Assembly: GCA_964540755.1 (NCBI GenBank)
Contig: CAZIOB010000018.1
Location: 1-64,000 of the forward strand
Reading direction: 5' to 3'
DNA: 64,000 bases
Source: JAAYJR01 sp964540755
GTDB lineage: Bacteria > Bacteroidota > Bacteroidia > Bacteroidales > Prolixibacteraceae
The position numbers and the translations under genes are program-made. Positions 26,617 to 34,553 of the stretch are shown piece by piece. The notes beneath the pieces were generated by a model that had not been told where the DNA came from, searched no databases, and was given only the letters and a program-made list of their open reading frames with translations. Within the stretch, counting starts at the first letter, position 1, and the number at the start of each line of letters is the position of its first letter.

Positions 26617-28191
26617 ATGACATTACAGAAAGAGATAAACAGGCGACGGACATTTGGAATTGTAAGTCATCCTGATGCAGGCAAAACCACTCTCACGGAA
26701 AAGCTTTTGCTGTTTGGGGGGGCAATCCGTGTTGCAGGGGCAGTAAAAAGTAATAAAATCAGGAAGACCGCTGTTTCCGATTTTATGGAAATTGAGCGTC
26801 AGAGAGGTATTTCAGTGGCAACCTCGGTTATGGGCTTTGAATATAAGGGATATAAGGTTAATATACTCGATACTCCTGGCCATCAGGATTTCCAGGAGGA
26901 TACTTTCAGGACTCTTACAGCAGTTGACAGCGTGATAATAGTAATTGATGCTGCTAAAGGTGTTGAGCCTCAAACCAAAAAGCTTATGGAGGTTTGCAGG
27001 ATGCGGAATACGCCGGTAATTGTTTTTATTAATAAAATGGACAGGCCTGCAAAGGATTCATTTGTACTGCTTGATGAAATAGAGGATCAGCTCATGATCA
27101 GGGTTAGCCCTCTAAGTTGGCCTGTAAACAGCGGGCCCGATTTTAAAGGTGTTTACAGCATTTATGACCATAGTCTGAAACTTTTTGATCCGAGTATCCA
27201 GGAAATCGCAGAAGGCATAGAATTTGAAGATCTTTCTTCTTCCGGTCTTGAAAAACATATAGGCAATGATGCAAATATATTGCGTGAGGAGCTGGAGTTG
27301 GTGGAAGCTGTTTATCCACCGGCAGATATAAATAAGTATCTCAGTGGAGACCTTGCACCGGTTTTTTTCGGAAGTGCTTTATATAACTTCGGTATTGAAG
27401 TGTTACTCAGGGCATTTCTTGAAATTGCCCCGGCTCCGCGTCCTTCAAAAGCCCGGGAACGGGAGGTTAAACCTGAAGAAGAGAGTTTTACGGGATTTGT
27501 CTTTAAGATCCATGCCAATATAGATCCTAATCACAGGAGCCGTATAGCGTTTGTGAAAGTCTGTTCCGGAAAGTTTAAAAGGAACAGGAGTTATCTTCAT
27601 ACACGACTGGGTAAAAATATCCGCATTTCAAGTCCAACTGCTTTCATGGCCGAAAAGAAAGAGATTATAGAGGAGGCATATCCCGGTGATATTGTGGGAG
27701 TACCGGATAACGGGAGCTTTATACTGGGTGATACTCTTACTGATGGTGAATACATCCGGTTTAAAGGTATCCCGAGTTTCTCACCCGAGCTTTTCAGGTA
27801 CATTGAAAATAATGACCCTTTGAAATCCAAGCAATTGAATAAAGGAATCATGCATCTGATGGACGAAGGTGTTGCACAATTATTTATAAGCCAGTTTAAT
27901 GGAAGAAAAATTATAGGTACCGTTGGCCAGCTGCAGTTTGATGTCATACAGTTCCGGCTGGAGCATGAATATGGAGCTAAATGCAGGTTTGAACCCTTGC
28001 AGCTTTATAAGGCCTGCTGGATTGAATCAGATGATGCCGAAGCCCTTTCAGAATTCAAAAAGCGGAAGTATCAAAAAATGGCTTCAGATATTCACGGCAG
28101 AGATGTATTTATGCCTGATTCGGAGTTTATGCTTAAAATGGCCATGGAGGAATTTAAAAATATCAGATTTCATTTTACTTCAGAATTTTAA
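26617..28191 (+). CDS. prfC: Peptide chain release factor 3
   Basis: 524 residues, the usual RF3 length. GTPase G1 SHPDAGKTTLTEKLL at about 19, the switch region with RQRGISVATSVMGFEY, G3 DTPGHQDF at about 87, and G4 NKMD at about 141. Domain II (about 290-390) and the RF3-specific C-terminal domain (GQLQFDVIQFRLEHEYGA) follow. RF3 is a translational GTPase that recycles RF1/RF2 after peptide release. The next gene begins 18 bases downstream. Confidence 0.98.
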   Translation: MTLQKEINRRRTFGIVSHPDAGKTTLTEKLLLFGGAIRVAGAVKSNKIRKTAVSDFMEIERQRGISVATSVMGFEYKGYKVNILDTPGHQDFQEDTFRTLTAVDSVIIVIDAAKGVEPQTKKLMEVCRMRNTPVIVFINKMDRPAKDSFVLLDEIEDQLMIRVSPLSWPVNSGPDFKGVYSIYDHSLKLFDPSIQEIAEGIEFEDLSSSGLEKHIGNDANILREELELVEAVYPPADINKYLSGDLAPVFFGSALYNFGIEVLLRAFLEIAPAPRPSKAREREVKPEEESFTGFVFKIHANIDPNHRSRIAFVKVCSGKFKRNRSYLHTRLGKNIRISSPTAFMAEKKEIIEEAYPGDIVGVPDNGSFILGDTLTDGEYIRFKGIPSFSPELFRYIENNDPLKSKQLNKGIMHLMDEGVAQLFISQFNGRKIIGTVGQLQFDVIQFRLEHEYGAKCRFEPLQLYKACWIESDDAEALSEFKKRKYQKMASDIHGRDVFMPDSEFMLKMAMEEFKNIRFHFTSEF

Positions 28192-28209
28192 TAATTTTAT
28201 AGAAAAATT

Positions 28210-28788
28210 ATGTTTTTATTGGATTCTATTTACGACAGTTTTGCCTTTACATATATAATATTGCCATTGCTGATATTGTTGGCGAGGGTTTTTGACGTGA
28301 CCATCGGAACCGTACGAATTGTAATGGTTGCAAAAGGTGAAAAATTCTGGGCACCTGTTCTTGGCTTTTTTGAGGTGCTGGTATGGCTGCTTGCCATATC
28401 AAAAATTTTTGAAAACCTAGACAACTGGGTTTGCTACGTTGCTTATTCCGCAGGTTTCGCTATTGGTAATTATATAGGGCTGAGGGTTGAGGAATATTTA
28501 GCTATGGGAATTGTAAAAATTCAGATCATTACCAGGAAAAATGCCGACCAGTTAATAGATAACCTGAAAAATGCAGGCTATGGCATTACTTATCACCAGG
28601 CCAAAGGAATCAATGAATATGTGAGCATCATTTACAGCATTATAAAGCGAGTTGAAATAAACAAAGTAGAAGTTATTGTTAAAGCAACCAATCCTAATGC
28701 TTTTTATTCAGTGGAAGATGTAAAAATGGTAAGTCACGGGGTCTATCCTCTCAGGAAAGTGAACAGGAGATGGCGTAAGGGAAAATAG
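28210..28788 (+). CDS. DUF2179/UPF0316-family membrane protein
   Basis: 192 residues. Three transmembrane helices lie in the first 95 residues (about 14-30, 52-70, 77-95), with the conserved ARVFDVTIGTVRIVMVAKG loop and a GNYIGLRVEEYLAMG segment. A cytosolic ferredoxin-like DUF2179 domain follows (about 100-185: VQIITRK-like strand, GVYPLRK end). The family is annotated UPF0316 and its function is unknown. It lies 18 bases after prfC, probably in the same transcript. Confidence 0.92.
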   Translation: MFLLDSIYDSFAFTYIILPLLILLARVFDVTIGTVRIVMVAKGEKFWAPVLGFFEVLVWLLAISKIFENLDNWVCYVAYSAGFAIGNYIGLRVEEYLAMGIVKIQIITRKNADQLIDNLKNAGYGITYHQAKGINEYVSIIYSIIKRVEINKVEVIVKATNPNAFYSVEDVKMVSHGVYPLRKVNRRWRKGK

Positions 28789-28800
28789 TAATATATACTT

Positions 28801-30147
28801 TTATTTTAGATATTGCCTGGCTGATCTGTTTTGTATCTCAATCTTCAATATTCGTTTTGTACCGGGAGTAATCTTAAAACGGTTATCGATACGGTGACCC
28901 ATTATCCAGACGATTTTCGGTCCGCTGCACAGAAGCCAGATCCTGTCTTTTTCATGCACGGGAATTTTTTCATCAATAAAAAAATCACTCAGCTTTTTAT
29001 AGCCTGTCATTCCAAGAGGTTGAAAATAATCTCCCTGCTGCCACTTTCTGATCAGCAGGGGAAATTCAAGTTTATCCAGATCAAGACAGGCAACATCAGT
29101 ACTCCTGATTATTTTAAAATTTTTGTCCTCTATCTGTTCTATTGTCAGGTCAAACGGAGCAAATAATTCAATATCACCCTCTTCAATGTAAAAGATCTTT
29201 TTTTCTTCACGTGAATGAGGAACTATGAAAAGATCATTGCGATCTTTTATCAACCGGTGGGTACCGGAATAATACTGTTTGCCGGAACCGTATTCAAGGC
29301 CTCTGAAAACCTGTTCTGCGACAGAGGGATTAAAATTATATCCTGTAAGGATTTCATAAAGCAGGATACGGGGGAAAGAAGATTGCAGTAATGATTCTAT
29401 GTTAACTGTAATTTTTCTGTCCCGGACAGAAACCACCTTTTCCTCTTCTTCTTTAATTTTTAGTAAAAAGACTTTTTCTGCTTCCCTGAGATTACTGATA
29501 GTTTCTGCAAGATTATTTTTGAATGCCGGATTTAACTCTTCAAAAAGAGGCAATATACGGTGTCGTATAAAGTTACGCTGGTACTCTGTTTCGTCATTGG
29601 TATAGTCTTCACGGAACTCAATCAGATTATTACCTGCATATTTCTCAATATCTTCCCGGCTTGCAAAAAGCAGAGGCCGTATGATATATCCTGATTTTTC
29701 TTTAATGCCTGACAGTCCTTTTATCCCTGTTTTGCGGGAAAGGTTCAGAAAAAAGGTCTCTACGAGGTCATCTTTATGGTGCGCAGTTGCTATATAATCA
29801 TAATTGTTTTCAGATCTTATCTGCTCAAAGTAATCATATCGGAGTTTCCTGGCTGCCATTTCTATTGATATGCCATTGATTCGTGCATGTTCACGTGTGT
29901 CAAAACTTTTGAAGAATGATTCAATCCCTTGTATCATGACATGTTGCCTTACAAATTCTTCATCACGGTCTGAATCCTTTCCCCGTAAACGGAAGTTACA
30001 ATGTATTACGCCATAACGAACCCCGGTTTGCTGAAAAATGTGAAACAGCACCATACTGTCTATTCCTCCGCTTAAAGCAAGCAAAATTTTCTGGTTGGGA
30101 TCAAAAAGTTTTTTTTCACTAATAAATTTACTGAAGCGGTCCAGCAT
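28801..30147 (-). CDS. tilS: tRNA(Ile)-lysidine synthetase
   Basis: 448 residues. The N-terminal PP-loop ATPase has the signature LALSGGIDSMVLF (S26-S31), and ATAHHKDDLVETFFLNL and RHRILPLFEELNP follow as in TilS. The C-terminal TilS substrate-binding domain includes LLIRKWQQGDYFQPLGMTG. The enzyme modifies the anticodon C34 of tRNA-Ile(CAU) to lysidine and is essential for reading AUA codons. It is transcribed after pepT, 12 bases away, and converges with the DUF2179 gene. Confidence 0.97.
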   Translation of the reverse strand: MLDRFSKFISEKKLFDPNQKILLALSGGIDSMVLFHIFQQTGVRYGVIHCNFRLRGKDSDRDEEFVRQHVMIQGIESFFKSFDTREHARINGISIEMAARKLRYDYFEQIRSENNYDYIATAHHKDDLVETFFLNLSRKTGIKGLSGIKEKSGYIIRPLLFASREDIEKYAGNNLIEFREDYTNDETEYQRNFIRHRILPLFEELNPAFKNNLAETISNLREAEKVFLLKIKEEEEKVVSVRDRKITVNIESLLQSSFPRILLYEILTGYNFNPSVAEQVFRGLEYGSGKQYYSGTHRLIKDRNDLFIVPHSREEKKIFYIEEGDIELFAPFDLTIEQIEDKNFKIIRSTDVACLDLDKLEFPLLIRKWQQGDYFQPLGMTGYKKLSDFFIDEKIPVHEKDRIWLLCSGPKIVWIMGHRIDNRFKITPGTKRILKIEIQNRSARQYLK

Positions 30148-30159
30148 GAGCCTGTACTT

Positions 30160-31389
30160 TTATTTTTTTATTTTTCCTGCCAGTTCTGCGATATTTATAA
30201 TAACATCCACTGCTTTCAACATTGATGAAACCGGAATAAATTCAAAAGGACCGTGGAAATTATATCCGCCGGTGAAAATATTCGGACAGGGTAGTCCCAT
30301 ATATGAAAGCCGGGCTCCGTCAGTTCCTCCCCTGATAGCTTTTATCCCTGGTTTTACTTCTGCCATTTTCATTGCTTCCTTTGCAATATCTATAATATGC
30401 ATTACCGGTTCAATTTTTTCACGCATATTATAATATTGGTCATTAATATCCATATGCACCAAATCACGGCCATATTCAAAATTGATCAACTTAACTATTT
30501 CTTTTAGTAATTCCTTTTTTTCTTTAAATTTAGTAAAATTATGGTCACGTATCAGATAATGCATTTCAGATTTTTCAACATTTCCTTTTAAAAGAAGTAA
30601 ATGGAAGAAACCTTCATAGTCCTGTGTATATTCGGGCCTTTGATCTGCCGGCAGCATTGATATGATCTTGCTGGCTACAAGGGAAGAGTTTATCATCTTG
30701 TTTTTAGCATATCCGGGATGGACACTTCTGCCGTTTATAGTTATTTTAGCAAAAGCGGCATTAAAATTTTCGTATTCTAATTCACCTTCTTCTCCGCCGT
30801 CAACTGTATAGGCAAAGTCGGCGCCGAATTTTTTCACATCGAATTTATCTGCTCCTTTCCCGATCTCTTCGTCAGGTGTAAACGCAATACGTATCTTCCC
30901 GTGTTCTGAATCTTCGGAGTTCAGTAATAATTCAGCTGCTGTAACTATTTCAGCAACTCCTGCCTTGTCATCTGCCCCCAGCAATGTTGTTCCATCTGCT
31001 GTAATAATTGACTTCCCCTTATATTTAAGTATTTCCGGAAAATCGACCGGATCAATTTTTACATTATTTTTTAATTGAACAGGATTGCCGTCATAATTTT
31101 TAATTATTTGTGGCTTCACACTTTCACCCGGGAATTCGGGACTGGTATCCACATGGGCAATGAAGCCGGTCACAGGAGCATTTAGTAGTCCCCTGGCAGG
31201 AATAGTAGCGGTAAGATATCCGTTATGATCAAGTTCTACATCATCAAGACCAATATCAATTAATTCTTTTTCGAGTTTTTTCATAAACTCTGTTTGTCCC
31301 CTGCTACTCGGGAAAGTACTGCTTGTGGGATCTGAGGCAGTGCATTCACATGCGTAGCGTATAAATCGTTCAACTACTTTTTCCTTCAT
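30160..31389 (-). CDS. pepT: Peptidase T (tripeptide aminopeptidase)
   Basis: 409 residues from ATG at 31387-31389. The longer frame needs a TTG at 31437 overlapping proS and exceeds the family length. M20 zinc-peptidase motifs: FIAHVDTSPEFPG (His/Asp metal ligand and catalytic Asp), TLLGADDKAGVAE with the bridging Asp, FTPDEEIGKGAD with the catalytic Glu pair, and GGTDGARLSYMGLPCPNIFTGG at the C-terminus with a ligand His in NFHGPFE. Removes the N-terminal residue from tripeptides in the cytosol. Lies downstream of proS and upstream of tilS on the same strand. Confidence 0.97.
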   Translation of the reverse strand: MKEKVVERFIRYACECTASDPTSSTFPSSRGQTEFMKKLEKELIDIGLDDVELDHNGYLTATIPARGLLNAPVTGFIAHVDTSPEFPGESVKPQIIKNYDGNPVQLKNNVKIDPVDFPEILKYKGKSIITADGTTLLGADDKAGVAEIVTAAELLLNSEDSEHGKIRIAFTPDEEIGKGADKFDVKKFGADFAYTVDGGEEGELEYENFNAAFAKITINGRSVHPGYAKNKMINSSLVASKIISMLPADQRPEYTQDYEGFFHLLLLKGNVEKSEMHYLIRDHNFTKFKEKKELLKEIVKLINFEYGRDLVHMDINDQYYNMREKIEPVMHIIDIAKEAMKMAEVKPGIKAIRGGTDGARLSYMGLPCPNIFTGGYNFHGPFEFIPVSSMLKAVDVIINIAELAGKIKK

Positions 31390-31433
31390 TGCTTTTGAAA
31401 TTATATTTTTAGAAGAGAATTTACCCGTCTTTG

Positions 31434-32909
31434 TCAATAAGCAATACCAAATATAACTCTTTGTTTTGACTGTTTACCTGAATAAATGCATTTACCCGGT
31501 TCCTGTTCAATATCTATAGGTATGCAACGAATCGTTGCTTTAGTCTCTTCTTTGATCTTGTTTTCCGTTTCAGTCGTGCCGTCCCAGTGCGCAAGGATAA
31601 AACCTCCTTTTGTGTTTAAAACCTTCTTAAATTCTTCCCACGTATCCACTTTTCTTGTATTTTCCTCCCTGAATAACAGGGCTTTTTTATAAATTCCAAT
31701 CTGTATATCATTAAGGAGCTTTTCAATACGTTCTGAAATTCCCTCCACAGGCACTACCTCCTTTTGCAGCGTGTCGCGCCTTGCGACCTCGACCGTTCCG
31801 TTTTCAATGTCCCTTGGCCCTATTGCAAGTCTTACGGGGACACCCTTTAATTCGTACTCCGCAAATTTCCAGCCTGGTTTTTTATTGTCATTATCATCAT
31901 ACTTTACAGAGATTCCCTTATCCTTTAATTCCTTTACTATACTTGTTACTTTTTCGGAGATGCTCCGAAGTTGTTCTGTTTTTTTATAAATAGGAACAAT
32001 AACCACCTGGAAAGGCGCCAGTTTTGGCGGCAGTATAAGTCCGTTATCATCTGAATGAGCCATTATCAGTGCCCCCATAAGTCGTGTGGAAACACCCCAG
32101 GATGTTGACCAGACAAAATCTTCCCTGCCCTCTTTATTTGTAAATTTAACATCAAATGCTTTTGCAAAATTTTGTCCGAGGAAATGGGAAGTTCCTGACT
32201 GTAAGGCTTTTCCATCCTGCATAAGAGCTTCTATAGTGTAAGTGTCTATTGCCCCGGCGAACCTTTCATTTTCGGTTTTAAGGCCTTTAATAACTGGCAT
32301 AGCCATATAGTTCTCAGCAAATTCACTGTAAATATTAATGATCCTGATAGTCTCTTCAATAGCTTCCTGTCTGGTTGAATGAGCTGTATGGCCTTCCTGC
32401 CATAAAAACTCAGCTGTTCTTAAAAATAAGCGGGTACGCATCTCCCATCTTACCACATTAGCCCACTGATTTATCAGCAATGGGAGATCACGATGCGATT
32501 GTATCCAGTTACGGTAAGTGTTCCAGATAATTGTTTCTGAAGTGGGCCTGATTATCAGCTCCTCTTCCAGTCTGGCATCAGGATCTACCACCACCCCGCC
32601 TTTCTCTTCATCTTTTTTGAGACGATAGTGGGTTACGACTGCACATTCCTTTGCAAATTCTTCGACATGGTCGGCCTCCTTGCTGAAAAAAGATTTTGGG
32701 ATAAATAAGGGGAAATATGCATTTACATGGCCGGTTTCCTTAAACATCCTGTCTAATTCAGCCTGTATTTTTTCCCAAATTGCATAACCATAGGGTTTTA
32801 TTACCATACAACCCCTTACAGCCGAATTCTCAGCCAGATCAGCTTTTATAACCAGATCCTGGTACCATTGAGAATAATTTTCTTTACGTGATGTTAATTC
32901 TTTTGCCAT
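31434..32909 (-). CDS. proS: Prolyl-tRNA synthetase (archaeal/eukaryal-type, short form)
   Basis: 491 residues. Class II motifs: motif 2 RPTSETIIWNTYRNWI near 158 and WEMRTRLFLRTAEFLWQEGHTAH, with motif 3 near TSWGVSTRLMGALIMAH. An anticodon-binding domain covers about 295-395, and a C-terminal zinc-like domain ends in the conserved aromatic tail FGIAY. Lack of the bacterial editing insertion and the presence of the C-terminal domain place it in the eukaryote-like ProS class common in Bacteroidetes. It charges tRNA-Pro. Confidence 0.97.
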   Translation of the reverse strand: MAKELTSRKENYSQWYQDLVIKADLAENSAVRGCMVIKPYGYAIWEKIQAELDRMFKETGHVNAYFPLFIPKSFFSKEADHVEEFAKECAVVTHYRLKKDEEKGGVVVDPDARLEEELIIRPTSETIIWNTYRNWIQSHRDLPLLINQWANVVRWEMRTRLFLRTAEFLWQEGHTAHSTRQEAIEETIRIINIYSEFAENYMAMPVIKGLKTENERFAGAIDTYTIEALMQDGKALQSGTSHFLGQNFAKAFDVKFTNKEGREDFVWSTSWGVSTRLMGALIMAHSDDNGLILPPKLAPFQVVIVPIYKKTEQLRSISEKVTSIVKELKDKGISVKYDDNDNKKPGWKFAEYELKGVPVRLAIGPRDIENGTVEVARRDTLQKEVVPVEGISERIEKLLNDIQIGIYKKALLFREENTRKVDTWEEFKKVLNTKGGFILAHWDGTTETENKIKEETKATIRCIPIDIEQEPGKCIYSGKQSKQRVIFGIAY

Positions 32910-32992
32910 ATTTTTTAATTTGGTACAGAATTTGTTTCTTTATACATGTTTAAGAGTTTACAAAGAAAATAAATATTATTGGAATTAAATAA

Positions 32993-34399
32993 ATGGGGAA
33001 GCGAGTTATGAAACCAAAATTAACAATTTTAGCAATGTTTGCACTGTTACTCGGTGCATGTACCCCGGGATCCTATGTAACCCGTGATTACACGGATGAT
33101 ATATATTTTGACCCGGGAGATATTCCACCGCCTATTGCTATTGATGAGGGAACTTCGGAAGATGCAATGGCTCTGCAGGAAAAATCAGCTCATCGCATGA
33201 TTATCAGTGACATTGAAGAAGATGAAGAAGGTTCGCAAATGAGCAACTATGTTTTTGATGGAACTGAAGAAGATGCAGAAGCTCTCACTTACAGCATGGA
33301 TCAGTTTGATATGTACGAAAGCGACACCACTGTTTATTACAATGATGATGAAGTGAATTATGTGATAAACAATTACTATGATGCTGATGGTATTGATTAT
33401 GCCTATCGCATACGCCGTTTTCACAGGCCATATTTTTATGATCCGTTTTATTGGGACAGCTGGTATTATGATCCTTTCTACTATTCCTCATGGCATTACC
33501 CATCCTGGTCATTAGCATGGAACTGGGGATGGGGATATGGCGGTTGGTATTCACCTTATTATAGTTGGGGTTGGGGCTATTCTCCATATTACAGTTATTG
33601 GCATAGTCCATACTACGGAGGTTATTACGGCGGATGGGGTTATCCTTATTCATATGCATGGTGGGATAGATACAGTTATAGAGATTCCGAAAATTACCGT
33701 TACGGAAGAAGGCGGTCGTCCTCAACTTCAGTACTTTACGGAGGAGGAGGCAGCAGCGGGGCATACAATTCTTCAACACGCTCGGCAGCAGACAGGCGCA
33801 GTGGCAGTGAAGGATCTTCTGTCACCCGTTCTGCTTCAGGAGATATCAGTTCTTCAGGACGCAGGGGCACGGGAGAGATTGCCGGTGCGGCAAATATAAG
33901 AAGTAAAAGCGCTTCTGCAACCACCCAGGCAGATGAGAGCAGGGTTCTCACCGAAAGAAGAAGATCATCATCATCAGGACAGATCAGCCGGCAGTCAGTG
34001 TCTGGAGATAATACCAGGTCGCGTACTCAGACTTATACTCGGCCAGGAACCACCACTACAAGAACATATACACAGCCACGAGTGGTAACACGGAGTAAAA
34101 GCTCCGGGACAACTTATAACATTCCGCGTTCTTCATCGACTTATAACAGAAGCTACAGGTCAGGATCCACTTATAATAAGAGTTCATCCACCAGGACAAG
34201 GAGCAGTTCGACGCCAACATACAGGGCTCCTTCAAGAAGCCGTAGCTCAGGAACCTACAGAAGCGCTCCCTCGGGGAGCAGCAGCGGAAGTTATCGCAGT
34301 AGCGGATCAGTGCGTTCTTCTGGAAGCTACAGCACAGGAGGTTCGTCCAGGTCCGGCAGCAGCAGCCATTCCGGATCATCTTCGGGAAGAAGGCGATAA
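32993..34399 (+). CDS. Lipoprotein with Tyr/Trp/Gly-rich core and Ser/Arg-rich tail
   Basis: 468 residues. Signal peptide with lipobox LLLGAC (Cys23); an ATG at 33008 would give a shorter signal. Residues about 30-130 are acidic. About 145-225 is extraordinarily rich in Tyr, Trp, Gly and Pro (repeats like WGWGYSPYYSYW), and from about 230 to the end Ser, Arg, Thr and Gly dominate (RSSGTYRSAPSGSSSGSYR), predicted disordered. No recognised domain. Similar Trp/Tyr-rich lipoproteins exist in Bacteroidales as hypothetical proteins. The composition suggests an adhesive or matrix role (inference). It stands alone between divergent proS and the FadL-like gene. Confidence 0.85.
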   Translation: MGKRVMKPKLTILAMFALLLGACTPGSYVTRDYTDDIYFDPGDIPPPIAIDEGTSEDAMALQEKSAHRMIISDIEEDEEGSQMSNYVFDGTEEDAEALTYSMDQFDMYESDTTVYYNDDEVNYVINNYYDADGIDYAYRIRRFHRPYFYDPFYWDSWYYDPFYYSSWHYPSWSLAWNWGWGYGGWYSPYYSWGWGYSPYYSYWHSPYYGGYYGGWGYPYSYAWWDRYSYRDSENYRYGRRRSSSTSVLYGGGGSSGAYNSSTRSAADRRSGSEGSSVTRSASGDISSSGRRGTGEIAGAANIRSKSASATTQADESRVLTERRRSSSSGQISRQSVSGDNTRSRTQTYTRPGTTTTRTYTQPRVVTRSKSSGTTYNIPRSSSTYNRSYRSGSTYNKSSSTRTRSSSTPTYRAPSRSRSSGTYRSAPSGSSSGSYRSSGSVRSSGSYSTGGSSRSGSSSHSGSSSGRRR

Positions 34400-34417
34400 T
34401 AATAGATAAATCAGTTT

Positions 34418-34425
34418 TAACTTTG
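34418..34425 (+). promoter_or_regulatory. -7 box TAACTTTG before leader element B
   Basis: Exact TAnnTTTG match 31 bases upstream of the first arm of leader element B. If used, transcription would begin before the element and place it wholly in the 5' leader of the porin gene. No clear -33 box. Confidence 0.45.
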
Positions 34426-34452
34426 CATAACACATAAATATTTAAAAGTACA

Positions 34453-34553
34453 GGTATGAAACGAGCATCTAAAATATTTACACCCAAGAGAATGATTAAA
34501 ATATATGCGAGTTCCATACTATACCTTTAAAAATAATTAATTTTAATAGTATG
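34453..34553 (+). promoter_or_regulatory. Leader element copy B, ends at the start codon
   Basis: Hairpin 1: GGTATGAAAC pairs with GTTCCATACT (one A-C mismatch), then a CGAG/CGAG core, then GCAT with ATGC, enclosing an A/T-rich loop with ACACCCAAGAG. Hairpin 2: CATACTAT (34515-34522) is perfectly complementary to ATAGTATG (34546-34553), which contains the start codon; inside it TTAAAA pairs with TTTTAA. The two hairpins share CATACT and cannot both form completely. Confidence 0.75.

Noticed and set aside
33285..33779. Long antisense frame rich in Asn and Cys within the lipoprotein gene
   Set aside because: A by-product of the biased Tyr/Trp/Gly codons on the opposite strand. The sense strand has a signal peptide and lipobox.
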